From NCBI GenBank assembly GCA_000827265.1, contig KN834801.1, forward strand, positions 356,803-377,001: 20,199 nucleotides of DNA, given 5' to 3'. Below, one piece after another: positions 10,036 through 18,630 of this stretch. The position numbers were made by a program, and so were the translations under genes. How positions within the stretch are numbered: the stretch's first letter is position 1; the number at the start of each line of letters is the position of its first letter. The notes under the pieces are model-generated. The model was not told where the DNA came from. It saw only the letters and a list, made by a program, of their open reading frames with translations, and made no database searches. This DNA is from Collybiopsis luxurians FD-317 M1. Lineage: Eukaryota; Basidiomycota; Agaricomycetes; Agaricales; Omphalotaceae.

Positions 10036-10278
10036 ACTTCTAAAGCATTGTCAATAGCTGTGCTACCGAACCAACTTGGCCCCACAATGCACCAGGTGAT
10101 CAAATTGAGAGTAATCTGGAGCGACAGCCACAGGGTTTTTGTGAGAGATAGAGAGCTAAGCTAGAGTAGTCGCTGTACTGTCAAAAATATGTGATGAAGT
10201 CACACATAGAGTTCACTTAGAATGACAGGGATAGTGCTGGATTCAAAGCAAAACTAGCTCTATCTACGTACACTGGGG

Positions 10279-10286
10279 TTTATATA
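10279..10286 (-). promoter_or_regulatory. TATA-like motif in the foreign block
   Basis: TATATAAA on the minus strand, about 140 bp upstream of the coding-like segments at 10140 and below. It is consistent with a core promoter for that broken gene, but such a motif can occur by chance in AT-rich DNA. Confidence 0.3.
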
Positions 10287-11214
10287 TGTTCGGGGTTGGA
10301 CGGACCGGTCGGAATTGATCCGTCGCACTACAGGATTCGGACATTCAAATTGCAGACGGTACGTTTTCATCCCCCCTTTTTACCTTACTAGCTCATTTCC
10401 TGAATACGAATCTTCCCCTCCCTATGTTACTCTTCCAGGAATTGAATGGTATATCTTATCTCATCGACGACTCACTCAACACCGACCAAGCCAGTGGTCT
10501 ATCGAGCAGGGATTGCTTCGATTGAGAGTTTATATTTGAGAAACAATTTAATGTTGCTGTATGTACCGGTATTGTTGATTTGCCTCTATGAATGGTACTC
10601 GGGCGCTGTTTTAGTATTGTGCTTGTTATCAGAATCTCGTCCAGTACCTATGCATGCGACTGGGTTTAGTTCTGGTTTTTGACCGTTCGTCCCACACTTC
10701 CGAAGTGCGTGTCCGTAGACCTATCACCAGAGTCACCTCTGGGCTTGCCATTTGCCCTCACTTCGGAGAACATCAGACTCGGAGCTCCCAGGATGTAAAG
10801 CACATATGCTTAACAGAACAAAACAGGGCACACGACATGGTCATAGGCAGTTTACGCTTGGCGCATTGTGTAGAAACAAGTTATAATCGCCAGTGGCGTA
10901 AAAGAGGGTAGGAGATGGTACGGTTTATGGCGTTGTGCATGTTGGTACACTTGATGAATTCTCGCAGTGCCAGTCGCTCACCTCTCTCTCCCCGTCGCGC
11001 TTTATTATTTTGTTCTCAAAGCTCCAGCTCTTATGGCATACACGACACGGTCAATATCTTGTCTCCTCCATTCAATGATTCAACGGTTGACTTTTGAGAT
11101 TTTGCCGGAACGATGGGCGTTCGACTGGCGTACCAACCTGAACCCCCCACCTCTTGTGAACGTGAGCCCTTTATTGCCTCATCTGCCTTCTCTTCACACT
11201 CTTTGGAGAACGTC

Positions 11215-11928
11215 AGACGTCATGCTTAGGAACAGGCCCTTTCTGAGCTGTTCAGTACACCACCTGCGGAACAGGCTGTCGAAATTTGGATCATGTCACA
11301 GGGGAAGGAGGGTTGACACTCTTGGTCTCTACGAATAAGGTTGTTATGGTGTCAGCAAGCCGCGCGTATTGCTCATAACTTACTGCGCCTAGGTCTGATA
11401 GTTCTGTGAATGCCTCGTCGCACTCTAGACATCAATCCCTCCATCGAACAACGGTCAAAATATCGAAGTATCGGAAGAAGAGTATGATCGCCGGTCAAAA
11501 GAGGACGTATAGATATGGGTCGAGGCTCATATCATACCTGTATGTGTTCTTCTTACCCCGCATTTACGCTTTATCATTGTACATGCAACTAGCACGCAGT
11601 TCCCCTCAACCTCCATCTCTACCAGACTTCCCCACGCAACTTTCCTTCCAACTCTAATTCGCATAAGACAACGAGGTACGATATGCTTCTCCCGGCAGTC
11701 TCTTTTGCATTTGAGAAAAATGAGGTTGAGATACAAGGTAGGGAGAGTAGGATTCGGATGTTGAATTCAAAACGGTACGTTTTCATACCCCCCTTTGACC
11801 TTGAACCTTTAACCAGCTAGCTGACTTGTGAACATACATCTTCCTCCTTTCTACTCACTCTTATCTTGCTCTATTAGCCATCGAATGGCATCTTGTGCCT
11901 CATCGACGGCATAATTAGTGTCAGCTAG
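11215..11928 (+). pseudogene. FAS1 (fasciclin-domain) pseudogene, copy D
   Basis: Near-identical partner of copy B. It shares B's frameshift between the ALSELFS-like region and LTLLVS-N-KVVM, which leads to the same TGA. It also has its own stop, TAG at 11510-11512, where B still has CAG (6132-6134). Conversely it keeps CAA (11734-11736) where B has TAA. The order is: acceptor near 11432, DRRSKEDV, stop, MGRGSYHT-type relic of the VEAHIIP segment, FAFEKNEVEIQGRESRIRML, then last exon PSNGILCLIDGIISVS ending TAG 11926-11928. The locus is non-functional. Confidence 0.8.
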
Positions 11929-12062
11929 GGCGGGGGTCCACTGAGTAGGGATCAAGGGTAAATATGCTATTTAGATTCGATGTAATCTTACGAAACTGCT
12001 GCTTTATGTATGTGATGAATCTTGCCCGTCTTCCCTGGCCGCCGTGCAAGATTTTCATCTCA

Positions 12063-12450
12063 GCCACTGTCCATTTCTCCACTACACACAGATTCCCAAC
12101 GATTCAACAATCACGACAGGTTGTATGTTCAGATTCAAATGAAGGAGTAGTTGAACAGTTGTTTGACTGCTGACTCGTGACTCGGATACTTTGATCCAGG
12201 TGTTCCGACTCCTCTGTTTTCCTTGTACCACCACTCGCATGTGTTTGCCGCCATTGTATCTTTCAACATATGCATTTCCGTTGCACCATTATCCTCGCCT
12301 TTCCATCACCAGTAGTATCGCAATCAGAACCGGGAATATGCCTTGTTCTCAGCTAATTTAATTACTAGCTGGGGAAGGGGGAGAATGGATAGATGGCAGG
12401 GGGGAAGAAATCACGAGCCTATCGAATAGAGTTGAATGAGGACTGGAAAC
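12063..12450. other. Non-coding stretch after the duplicated unit
   Basis: No gene, RNA or element recognised. It is C+T-rich on the plus strand around 12180-12310. Confidence 0.4.
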
Positions 12451-12454
12451 TCAC

Positions 12455-12587
12455 CTTCAGTATCTGCGTCATCTTCGGCTAGCTCCCCAGCATGCGCTGC
12501 TTCCCCGTCAGAATTGTCAATGGCTTCCATGATGTTTGGCATTGCGTCAACATATTCTCCCACCTCGCTTTCTAATACCAGTGTCGC
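12455..12587 (-). pseudogene. Isolated exon-like fragment, acidic peptide
   Basis: Minus strand. A 133-nt open stretch lies between a good acceptor (ctgtattag, ending 12588) and a strong donor (GAAG/gtgagtt at 12455/12454). It encodes an acidic sequence including ESEVGEYVDAMPNIMEAIDN and GELAEDDADTE. I find no matching partner exon on either side, so it is best read as a remnant of an unrecognised gene, or as chance. Confidence 0.3.
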
Positions 12588-12605
12588 CTAATACAGCAGT
12601 TACTT

Positions 12606-12865
12606 ACGAGTGCATGGAATGAAATGAAATGCCGAGTTTTAGAGGTGGTGAATTCTGTGCCTGATCCTTAACAGGCAACTTTATGTTATTCTCATTCTTC
12701 ATTACTCAAATTGAATAGGGGAAATAAGTAAATACTGCGCACTTCCATCATTGTAATTGCATCATAATTCAGTTAACTTGTCAGAAGACCTAATCACGAG
12801 TGGCATGGAATGGAGTGGAATGCCGAGTTTCTGCTCTGGCCTGATCCAAGGCAGGCAATTTTGAA
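12606..12865. repeat. Degenerate direct repeat, spacing about 187 bp
   Basis: Unit 1 (12606-12685) and unit 2 (12794-12865) share CGAGTG, GCATGGAATG, AATGCCGAGTTT and CCTGATCC, then AGGCAA, in the same order. The function is unknown. It may be a decayed tandem duplication next to the MITE at 12950. Confidence 0.55.
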
Positions 12866-12949
12866 TTGACCTAATTTTTGCAATTTATACAATTTGGTTA
12901 GTTTTCATTACTTACATTGATCTGCGAGGCATTTAATTTATTCCAATTA

Positions 12950-13190
12950 CAGCTGTTTGCAAAAAGTTTTGCCCCCTCGAGTTTTCTACTCGTGTTTATT
13001 TGTATTTAGTATTTTGATAGGAGTCCTATATAATTCAAGTGCCGGTATGCCCGAAGATAGCGATGGACCCATCGTCGGATGGTGGTTCCGTACGATTTGG
13101 TGGGCCTGGGCCTCGAAATGTATAGGATGAGTAAATACAAATAAACACGGGTAGAAAACTCGAGTGGGCAAAACTTTTCGCAAACGGCTG
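12950..13190. mobile_element. Tc1/mariner-type MITE, 241 bp, flanked by TA
   Basis: The 59-bp terminal inverted repeats 12950-13008 and 13132-13190 match at 55 of 59 positions. Both ends begin CAGC-Y-GTTTGC-R-AAAAG. The dinucleotide TA flanks both ends (12948-12949 and 13191-13192), the target duplication typical of the Tc1/mariner/pogo group. The 123-bp interior has no coding capacity. With TIRs covering half its length it could fold into a long hairpin. Confidence 0.85.
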
Positions 13191-13195
13191 TACTG

Positions 13196-13623
13196 AAAAG
13201 GGCACGAGTCCCGCCACGCGTTAGCGTTGGCCCACTTTGCGTCAAGTACAGCAATGGTCGAGATATCACTGTTGAAGGAAGAAGGAGCGAAAGTGGGAGT
13301 CCTACCTCTTCTGATGATCGTGCGCCTTTGTTTACCTTCTCGGCTCCATCCTCTGCACCTATTCCATTCTTGAATGTCTTTTGCGTGGTTGCAGACCTGG
13401 GCGTGGACGACGTGTTCGTGACTCATCGACTTCGCTTCCGTGGTACCGACGACTAACATCTTCCGCGATGCCTGCCAATCCCAATATGCAACAACAGCCT
13501 AGGAGCCGTGGTTTCCTGCCCTCTTTGAGCCCTGCATCTCCAGTTGCTGATACTCAGGCTCTTCCGATTCAAGGAAGGGGTGTTTTCACGACTGACCCAT
13601 CGAAAGATGCCAATGCGGAGTGA
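13196..13623 (+). pseudogene. Ser/Pro-rich coding fragment, unrecognised
   Basis: Two overlapping open stretches look coding. The first (about 13196-13370) reads VSVGPLCVKYSNGRDITVEG then RRSESGSPTSSDDRAPLFTF. A possible acceptor (tggttgcag, ending near 13398) would lead into the second, which contains SSTSLPWYRRLTSSAMPANP, then RSRGFLPSLSPASPVADTQA and ends at TGA 13621-13623. The sequence is low-complexity Ser/Pro/Arg-rich, like the disordered tails of fungal regulatory proteins, and I do not recognise it. Its 5' side is cut off by the MITE at 12950-13190, so it is probably a gene remnant. It could also be chance open frame. Confidence 0.3.
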
Positions 13624-14216
13624 AAATTCAAACGCGTACATTTCTCTGCTTGCAAGCCGGAGAAGCATAAGTGAATCCTGAACAGAATACCTAGAGCGCA
13701 GAGCTTTCTCACCTTTCGTTTTTTGGTTTTTTCAAATTACTAAAAGCATAACTATTCAGAGTAGTACACGTCCAATTTAAGACAATTAGAGCCCTCAAAA
13801 GAACTCAATAGAACCACATAGGTATTACATACCTGGTAGTAATACATTCCAGACGTGCTAAGATTGGTAAAAACCTATATGTACATACGGCAATAAAGAA
13901 GAAAAGTATTCCAGAGTGAGACTTTCAACTACAACTGTACTCTAAAGAGCTCCATTACAATATTAGGTGCGCCAAACAGAGCTGGAATGGAAATCTGAGC
14001 TGGTGTATGCTGAGTGGGGATCCCGCTGAATACCAGAAAGTTGACAGCGATGTTCGGAGGATCAATGAAATAAGATTAGCAACAAGGCACGTGATATTCC
14101 GAATTGCTACTGAGGCACGGGGTGCAAGCACCGTGTCAACAACGTTGGTTCTCACACTGTTCAGTCACATGTGCTGTTCACTTCTTATCGCTGATCGATG
14201 ACCATCTCCACTGATC
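13624..14216. other. Upstream region of the NACHT-WD40 gene
   Basis: No gene seen. It should contain the promoter and 5' UTR of the receptor. An imperfect inverted repeat, CACGG...CCGTG, with a GGTGC-AA-GCACC core lies at 14116-14135, about 80 bp before the ATG. I cannot identify a convincing TATA box. Confidence 0.45.
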
Positions 14217-17200
14217 ATGTCGGAAAGACATCGAGGACTCATCAGCTATGCTCGTCGCAAGTGGCTCAGGATTGCAGGGTCAGGAACTGCTCCAGTCTCC
14301 GCCTTTTCTGGTGCATCCAATTTTGTGATACAAGGTTCGCCAGCCTTCAACGTTGCGGGAAACGACATTAATTATGTGGTTCATAATCATTATGGTAAGT
14401 CACATATTGATTTCTAATGATCAAAAATGACAGTCGTAGAAACAGGAAAAGATAAGATCGATATGCTCAAGGAAAAGCTCAATCCAGTCATCAATCCAGT
14501 CAACAAGCAGATCAGCTGCATGGATGGAACCCGGGATTTGATCCTTCAGGATCTCTGCAATTGGGTTCTCAAGCCCGACAGCTGTATGGCTTGGATCTGT
14601 GGGTTAGCTGGAAGCGGCAAGAGTGCAATTGCAGTCACACTTGCCGAAAAGCTCCGGGATCTGAAAGACCAAGTTACCTTGGCGCTGACCTTTCATTGTG
14701 TGAAAGGTCTACAGACAAGTGATACTTCCATTCTGGTGCCAACCATTGGCTACCATCTAGCAAAGGCACATCCAGAATATGCTCAAGCTTTACTAGATGT
14801 ACTTGAAAAGGATGTTTCTCTGCATGTAGACAGCATCCCTTTGAAAGAGCAGTTGTCTGTCATCTGCAAGCCATTGTATACTATCAAGGGAACAAACCCC
14901 ACTATTATTATTATTGATGGACTAGATGAGTGGGGAAAACCTTTGGAGCGGTCCACCTTGCTTGCCCAGCTGCAAGAACATTTCAACCAAATCCAGTGGA
15001 TTCGAGTAATAGTAACGAGCCGTCCCAACAGTGAAATTCAAAAAGCCATGATAGATGATGATCATGTGCAATTATTTGACTTGACTGCCAAATATACAGC
15101 TCACAAAGATATTGAGATATTTTTTAGGAAAAGATTTGCAGAGTTTGACTATGAAATTTCAAACAATGACATAAATAATCTTGTGTTGAAAGCAGATGGT
15201 CTGTTTATTTGGGCCAATACTGCAGTGGAATTCATAGATTCAGGCTTAGACATGTCAGCCAATATCCAAATTGTGCTACAGCTGCAGGAGCATGATAGTG
15301 ACATTGAACATCCACATGCTAAATTGCATGACTTGTACCGAGAGGTCTTGAAACAATATTTCACAAATAAACAAAGTCAGCTCCAGTGCCAAATAATTGT
15401 AGGCTTGATTGTTTCAGCTTATGAGCCTTTGACAGTTAATACTCTAGCGGCTATGCTTCGGCTGGGGTCAAGTGTGACTTATCCTGTGGTTAAGAAAGTC
15501 GTTGCAATTTTAAAAGCAGTGTTATATTTGAATAATGGGAAGGTCTATTACCACCAGTCTTTAGCAGAATTTTTAAGCTCGGAACAATGTCCGGAAGAGT
15601 TTAAAATTCAAAAAACTTCCCAACACCAAAACTTGGCCAGGATTTGTCTGGAAGTGCAGATGACAGAATTAAAATTTAACATTTGCAATTTGGAAACCTC
15701 TTCAATCCTAAATCAAGAGATAAAAGACTTAGAAAAAAGGATTGATCAATGCATCTCATCTCAATTACGGTACAGCGCACAATGGTGGGCACACCATGTA
15801 GCAAGTACTGAAGCAACTAATGTCATTGTCACAATGGTAACAGATTTCACAAGCAGTGGACTAGTGATATTCTGGTTGGAATGTATGAGCTTAATTGGGA
15901 AAGTCAATGGGATAATGCTTAGTGCAGGTGAGATAAAGAAATGGGCACAGAAAATCAAGGTAAGAATTAGTTCTAAATGGATAAACAGGATTTCATATGG
16001 AACCAGGACACAAATATGATATCAAGAATGCAGGAGTTAGAACAGTTTACCCATGTGTTCTCTATCCCGTTGCTGGAAAGTACACCACATCTCTATGTAT
16101 CAGGATGTGCTCTTTTGCCATCAGAATCTTTGCTGCAAGAAAAGAAGATTATGCATCTGAAGCAAATTGTAAAAGTAGCAAGCAGTGGACATGTTGCAAA
16201 ATGGGCAGAAGTATTACATGCAATACATGTTGGAAATAAGGTGAACTCTGTAGCATATTCACCTAATGGTCAATATGTGGTGGCTGGCTCTGATGATAAC
16301 ACAGTAAGAATTATGAATGCACAAACTGGTGTGCAGGTTGGCGAGCCGCTGAAGGGGCATACTGAATTGGTTTGGGCAGTGGCATATTCACCTGATAGTC
16401 AGTATATTGTATCCAGCTCTAGGGATGGTACAGTAAGAATTTGGAATGCTGAAACAGGTATGCAGGTTATAGAGCCAATATTTGGTCACACTATGCCAGA
16501 GTGGTGGGTGGCACATGGTGGTGAATATTTGGAATTTTTCCCTCCAGATTACACACCAGGAATCCGGAACAGTGTTACCTCAGTGGCTTATTCACCTGAT
16601 GGTCAATATGTGGTGTCTGGCTCTGCAGATCAGACAGTAAGAATTTGGAATACTGAAACAGGTGTGCAGGTTGGAAAACCACTCTTTGGCCATACTAGAC
16701 CAGTGTGGTCAGTGGCATATTCACCCGATGGCCAATATGTGGCATCTGGCTCTACAGATAACACAGTAAGAATTTGGAATGCTCAAACTGGTCTGCAGGT
16801 TATGGAACCTCTCCAGGCCCATACTGACTGTGCTGAATCAGTGGCATATTCACCTGATGGTCAATATGTGGTGTCTGGCTCTAGGGATAGCACAGTAAGA
16901 ATTTGGAATGCTCAAACAGGCGTGCAGGTTGGGGAACCACTCAAAGGCCACTTGAATGATGTACTGTCGGTGGCATATTCACCAGATAGTCATTATGTGG
17001 TGTCTGGCTCTAAAGATACCACAATAAAAATTTGGGATGCTGAAACTGGAGTGGAGGTTGGTAAACAACTTACAGGCCACACTGATTCAGTTACCTCAGT
17101 TGCCTATTCACCTGATGGTCAATATTTGGTGTCAGGCTCTGAGGATAATTCAGTTAGAATTTGGAATGCTCCAACAGGCGTGCAGGTTAGGAATCCACTC

Positions 17201-18343
17201 AAAGGCACCTCTACTTGGATTACATCTGTAGCATATTCACCTAATGGTCAGTATGTAGTGTCTGGTTCTGGTGATAACACAGTAAGAATCTGGAATGCTC
17301 AAACAGGTGTGCAGGTTGGGGAGCCACTCAAAGGCCATACTCATTATGTGACCTCAGTTGCATACTCACCTGATGGTCAATATGTGGTGTCTGGCTCTGA
17401 AGATAACACTGTTAGAGTTTGGAATGTTCAAACAGGTGTGCAGGTTGGGGAGCCACTCAAAGGTCACACTAAGTGTATTTTCTCAGTGGCATATTCACCC
17501 AATGGTCAACATGTGGTGTCTGGCTCTTGGGATACAACAGTAAGAATCTGGAATGCTCAAACTGGGGAGCAGGTTGGAGAGCCACTGCAAGGTCACACTA
17601 ATGTAGTTTGTTATGTTGCATTTTCAGCTGATAGTCAAAATGTGGTTTCTGGCTCAATGAGTACTGGCACAGTAAAAATCTGGAATGTTCAAACAGGCAT
17701 GCAGGTTGGTGAGCCACTCAAAGACCTTCCTGACTCAGGTATTATGGCAGTAGCACATTCACCCGATGGTCAGTATGTAGTGCATGGTTCTGCACTTAAC
17801 ACAATCACAATCTGGAATGCTCAAACTGGTTTCCAGGTTAGCAAGACATTTAAAGGCCACACTGGTGGAGTGAGGTCAGTTGCATATTCAGCTGATGGTC
17901 AATATGTGGTGTCTGGCTCTTTGGATAACACAGTACGAATCTGGAATGCCCAAACTGGTGTGCAGGTTGGAGAGCCATTCATAGGGCATACTCAATCAGT
18001 TTCCTCAGTGGCATATTCACCCAATGGTCAATATGTGGTGTCTGGCTCTGTGGATGGCACGATAAGAATCTGGGATGCAGGTGTTCAGAATGAGTCCACA
18101 CTTGCAAACTGCAATCTTCACCTCCCTCAAGATATTTCATCTGGTTATATTGATAACCAGGGCTGGCTCCGTTCCAAAGCGGGACTACTCATTCTCTGGC
18201 TTCCTCCCTCTATGAGACACGGATTTGAGGATAAACGTCAACTTCTCACTATCCCAAATGATGCTGCAAATTGTGCTCTTCTTGTGGACTGGTCAAATTT
18301 TGTTCATGGAGCCCAATGGACTGAGTGTTGGGACTCCACCTAA
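14217..18343 (+). CDS. NACHT-WD40 NOD-like receptor, about 1346 aa
   Basis: STAND receptor of the HET-E/NWD type: the NACHT NTPase forms the switch and the WD40 propellers the sensor, presumably cytosolic. Start ATG 14217. Exon 1 ends at 14394; the 39-nt intron 14395-14433 (branch ctaatga) joins HNHY to VVETGKDKI in frame. The second intron begins at 15960 and most plausibly ends at 16006 (47 nt), giving CDS 14217-14394, 14434-15959, 16007-18343. Residues 30-55 hold the motif ASNFVIQGSPAFNVAGND. Walker A is GLAGSGKS (about 116-123), Walker B IIIIDGLDEWG (Asp near 221) and the sensor VIVTSRP (about 251-257). Fourteen WD repeats span about 649-1259, enough for two seven-bladed propellers. The tail has GWLRSKAGLLILWLPPS and FVHGAQW, usual for agaricomycete NLRs. 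No separate N-terminal effector domain is present. It looks intact. Confidence 0.92.
14395..14433 (+). other. Intron 1 of the NACHT-WD40 gene
   Basis: GTAAGT donor, ctaatga branch-like site and gacag acceptor; 39 nt, phase 1. Removing it joins the short N-terminal exon to the NACHT exon in frame, which is why the start is set at 14217 and not at an internal ATG. Confidence 0.85.
15960..16006 (+). other. Intron 2 of the NACHT-WD40 gene (alternative acceptors)
   Basis: The donor AAG/GTAAGA at 15960 is clear, and splicing is required because the NACHT and WD40 parts lie in different frames. Three AG acceptors all keep frame: 15988 (29 nt), 16006 (47 nt) and 16033 (74 nt). I prefer 47 nt because it matches the other introns in the window (39 to 66 nt). 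The 29-nt version would be unusually short. Confidence 0.7.
16247..18082 (+). repeat. Array of 14 WD40 repeats (about 129-bp units)
   Basis: Units of about 43 residues follow the form SVAYSPDGQYVVSGS-x-D-x-TVRIWNAQTGVQVGEPL-x-GHT-xxxx. Most units are near-identical in both DNA and protein. Substitutions concentrate at the residues after GHT, at the x between GS and D, and around the D-x-T. Repeats 11 and 12 are the most diverged. An extra segment of about 28 residues (16493-16575) separates repeats 2 and 3. Confidence 0.92.
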
Positions 18344-18436
18344 ACTCCTAAATTACATATCAATGTAAGTCCCTGTCTTAAACTATTTGATGTAGCATTG
18401 ACCTACATTATCAAAGGTTGCCATTCTGCTTTCCTT

Positions 18437-18630
18437 CCTTTTGTACTTCAAGTTTTGCAACATTCATTGAACTTTTTACCTTTGGTGGTTTTTAGTATTC
18501 TGCCTTAACTTCAAAATCTGAAATTGTTTTGTGCCATCCTTTTGTACTACTTCAAGTTTTGCAACATGCATTGAGCTTTTTACCTTTGGTGGTTTTTAGG
18601 GTTCTGCCTTGACTTCAAAATCTGAAATTG
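18437..18630 (+). repeat. Two-copy tandem repeat (about 101-bp spacing) downstream of the NACHT-WD40 gene
   Basis: Units 18437-18526 and 18538-18630 share CCTTTTGTAC, TTCAAGTTTTGCAACAT, CTTTTTACCTTTGGTGGTTT and ACTTCAAAATCTGAAATTG, with a 3-nt insertion (act) and a few substitutions in the second. It lies about 100 bp after the stop codon, probably in the 3' UTR or just beyond it. Confidence 0.85.

Larger units (their letters stand above)
9707..10325. other. Foreign block replacing the middle of FAS1 copy C
   Basis: This block is absent from the other three FAS1 copies. It replaced roughly 200-260 bp of the gene rather than inserting cleanly, and I see no target duplication. GGTCGGTCC at the left junction and GGACGGACC near the right end (about 10299) are weakly inverted, so a degenerate transposon end is possible but not shown. 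It carries a minus-strand reading frame with a TATATAAA motif (10279-10286) upstream of it. Confidence 0.6.
9199..10533 (+). pseudogene. FAS1 (fasciclin-domain) pseudogene, copy C, split by foreign DNA
   Basis: The best-preserved start of the four copies. ATG 9199 opens a signal peptide (MGFSLFSLSMVLLSSPSVSV), followed by NGLPTLADLLII and an in-frame TAA at 9379-9381. Copy A has GAA at this site, so the change is a single nonsense mutation. Past it the same frame runs on cleanly through SIFYPYARELALSELF and GGLTLLVPTNKAVAVLERK. After an intron ending near 9609, QDIEISEQEYGRQSKENVQRWV follows until the gene breaks at about 9706. The 3' part resumes at about 10326 and has the last exon ELNGISYLIDDSL. 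Exon 3 was lost when the 9707-10325 block arrived. Confidence 0.8.
9105..12062. repeat. Segmental duplication, copy 2 (FAS1 C + D unit, interrupted)
   Basis: Counterpart of 4160-6715 in the same orientation. It is about 400 bp longer because a block of about 620 bp at 9707-10325 replaces the stretch corresponding to about 4760-4965 of copy 1. Outside that block the two copies stay alignable throughout, with scattered substitutions and small indels. Confidence 0.9.

Noticed and set aside
9707..10325. Clean transposon insertion in FAS1 copy C
   Set aside because: No target duplication, and part of the gene is missing. The possible inverted ends (GGTCGGTCC and GGACGGACC) are too short and imperfect to call an element.
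12986..13459. Minus-strand open frame of 157 codons
   Set aside because: It runs through the right inverted repeat and interior of the 241-bp MITE into its flank, so it is a chance fusion.
15928..15988. Strong GTGAG donor at 15928 as the start of intron 2
   Set aside because: With each of the three usable acceptors it leaves the WD40 part out of frame, whereas the donor at 15960 restores it.
14427..18343. Two separate genes (NACHT only, then WD40 only)
   Set aside because: The first frame overlaps the second across a clear GTAAGA donor. Splicing joins them in frame, and together they give the standard NACHT-WD40 architecture.
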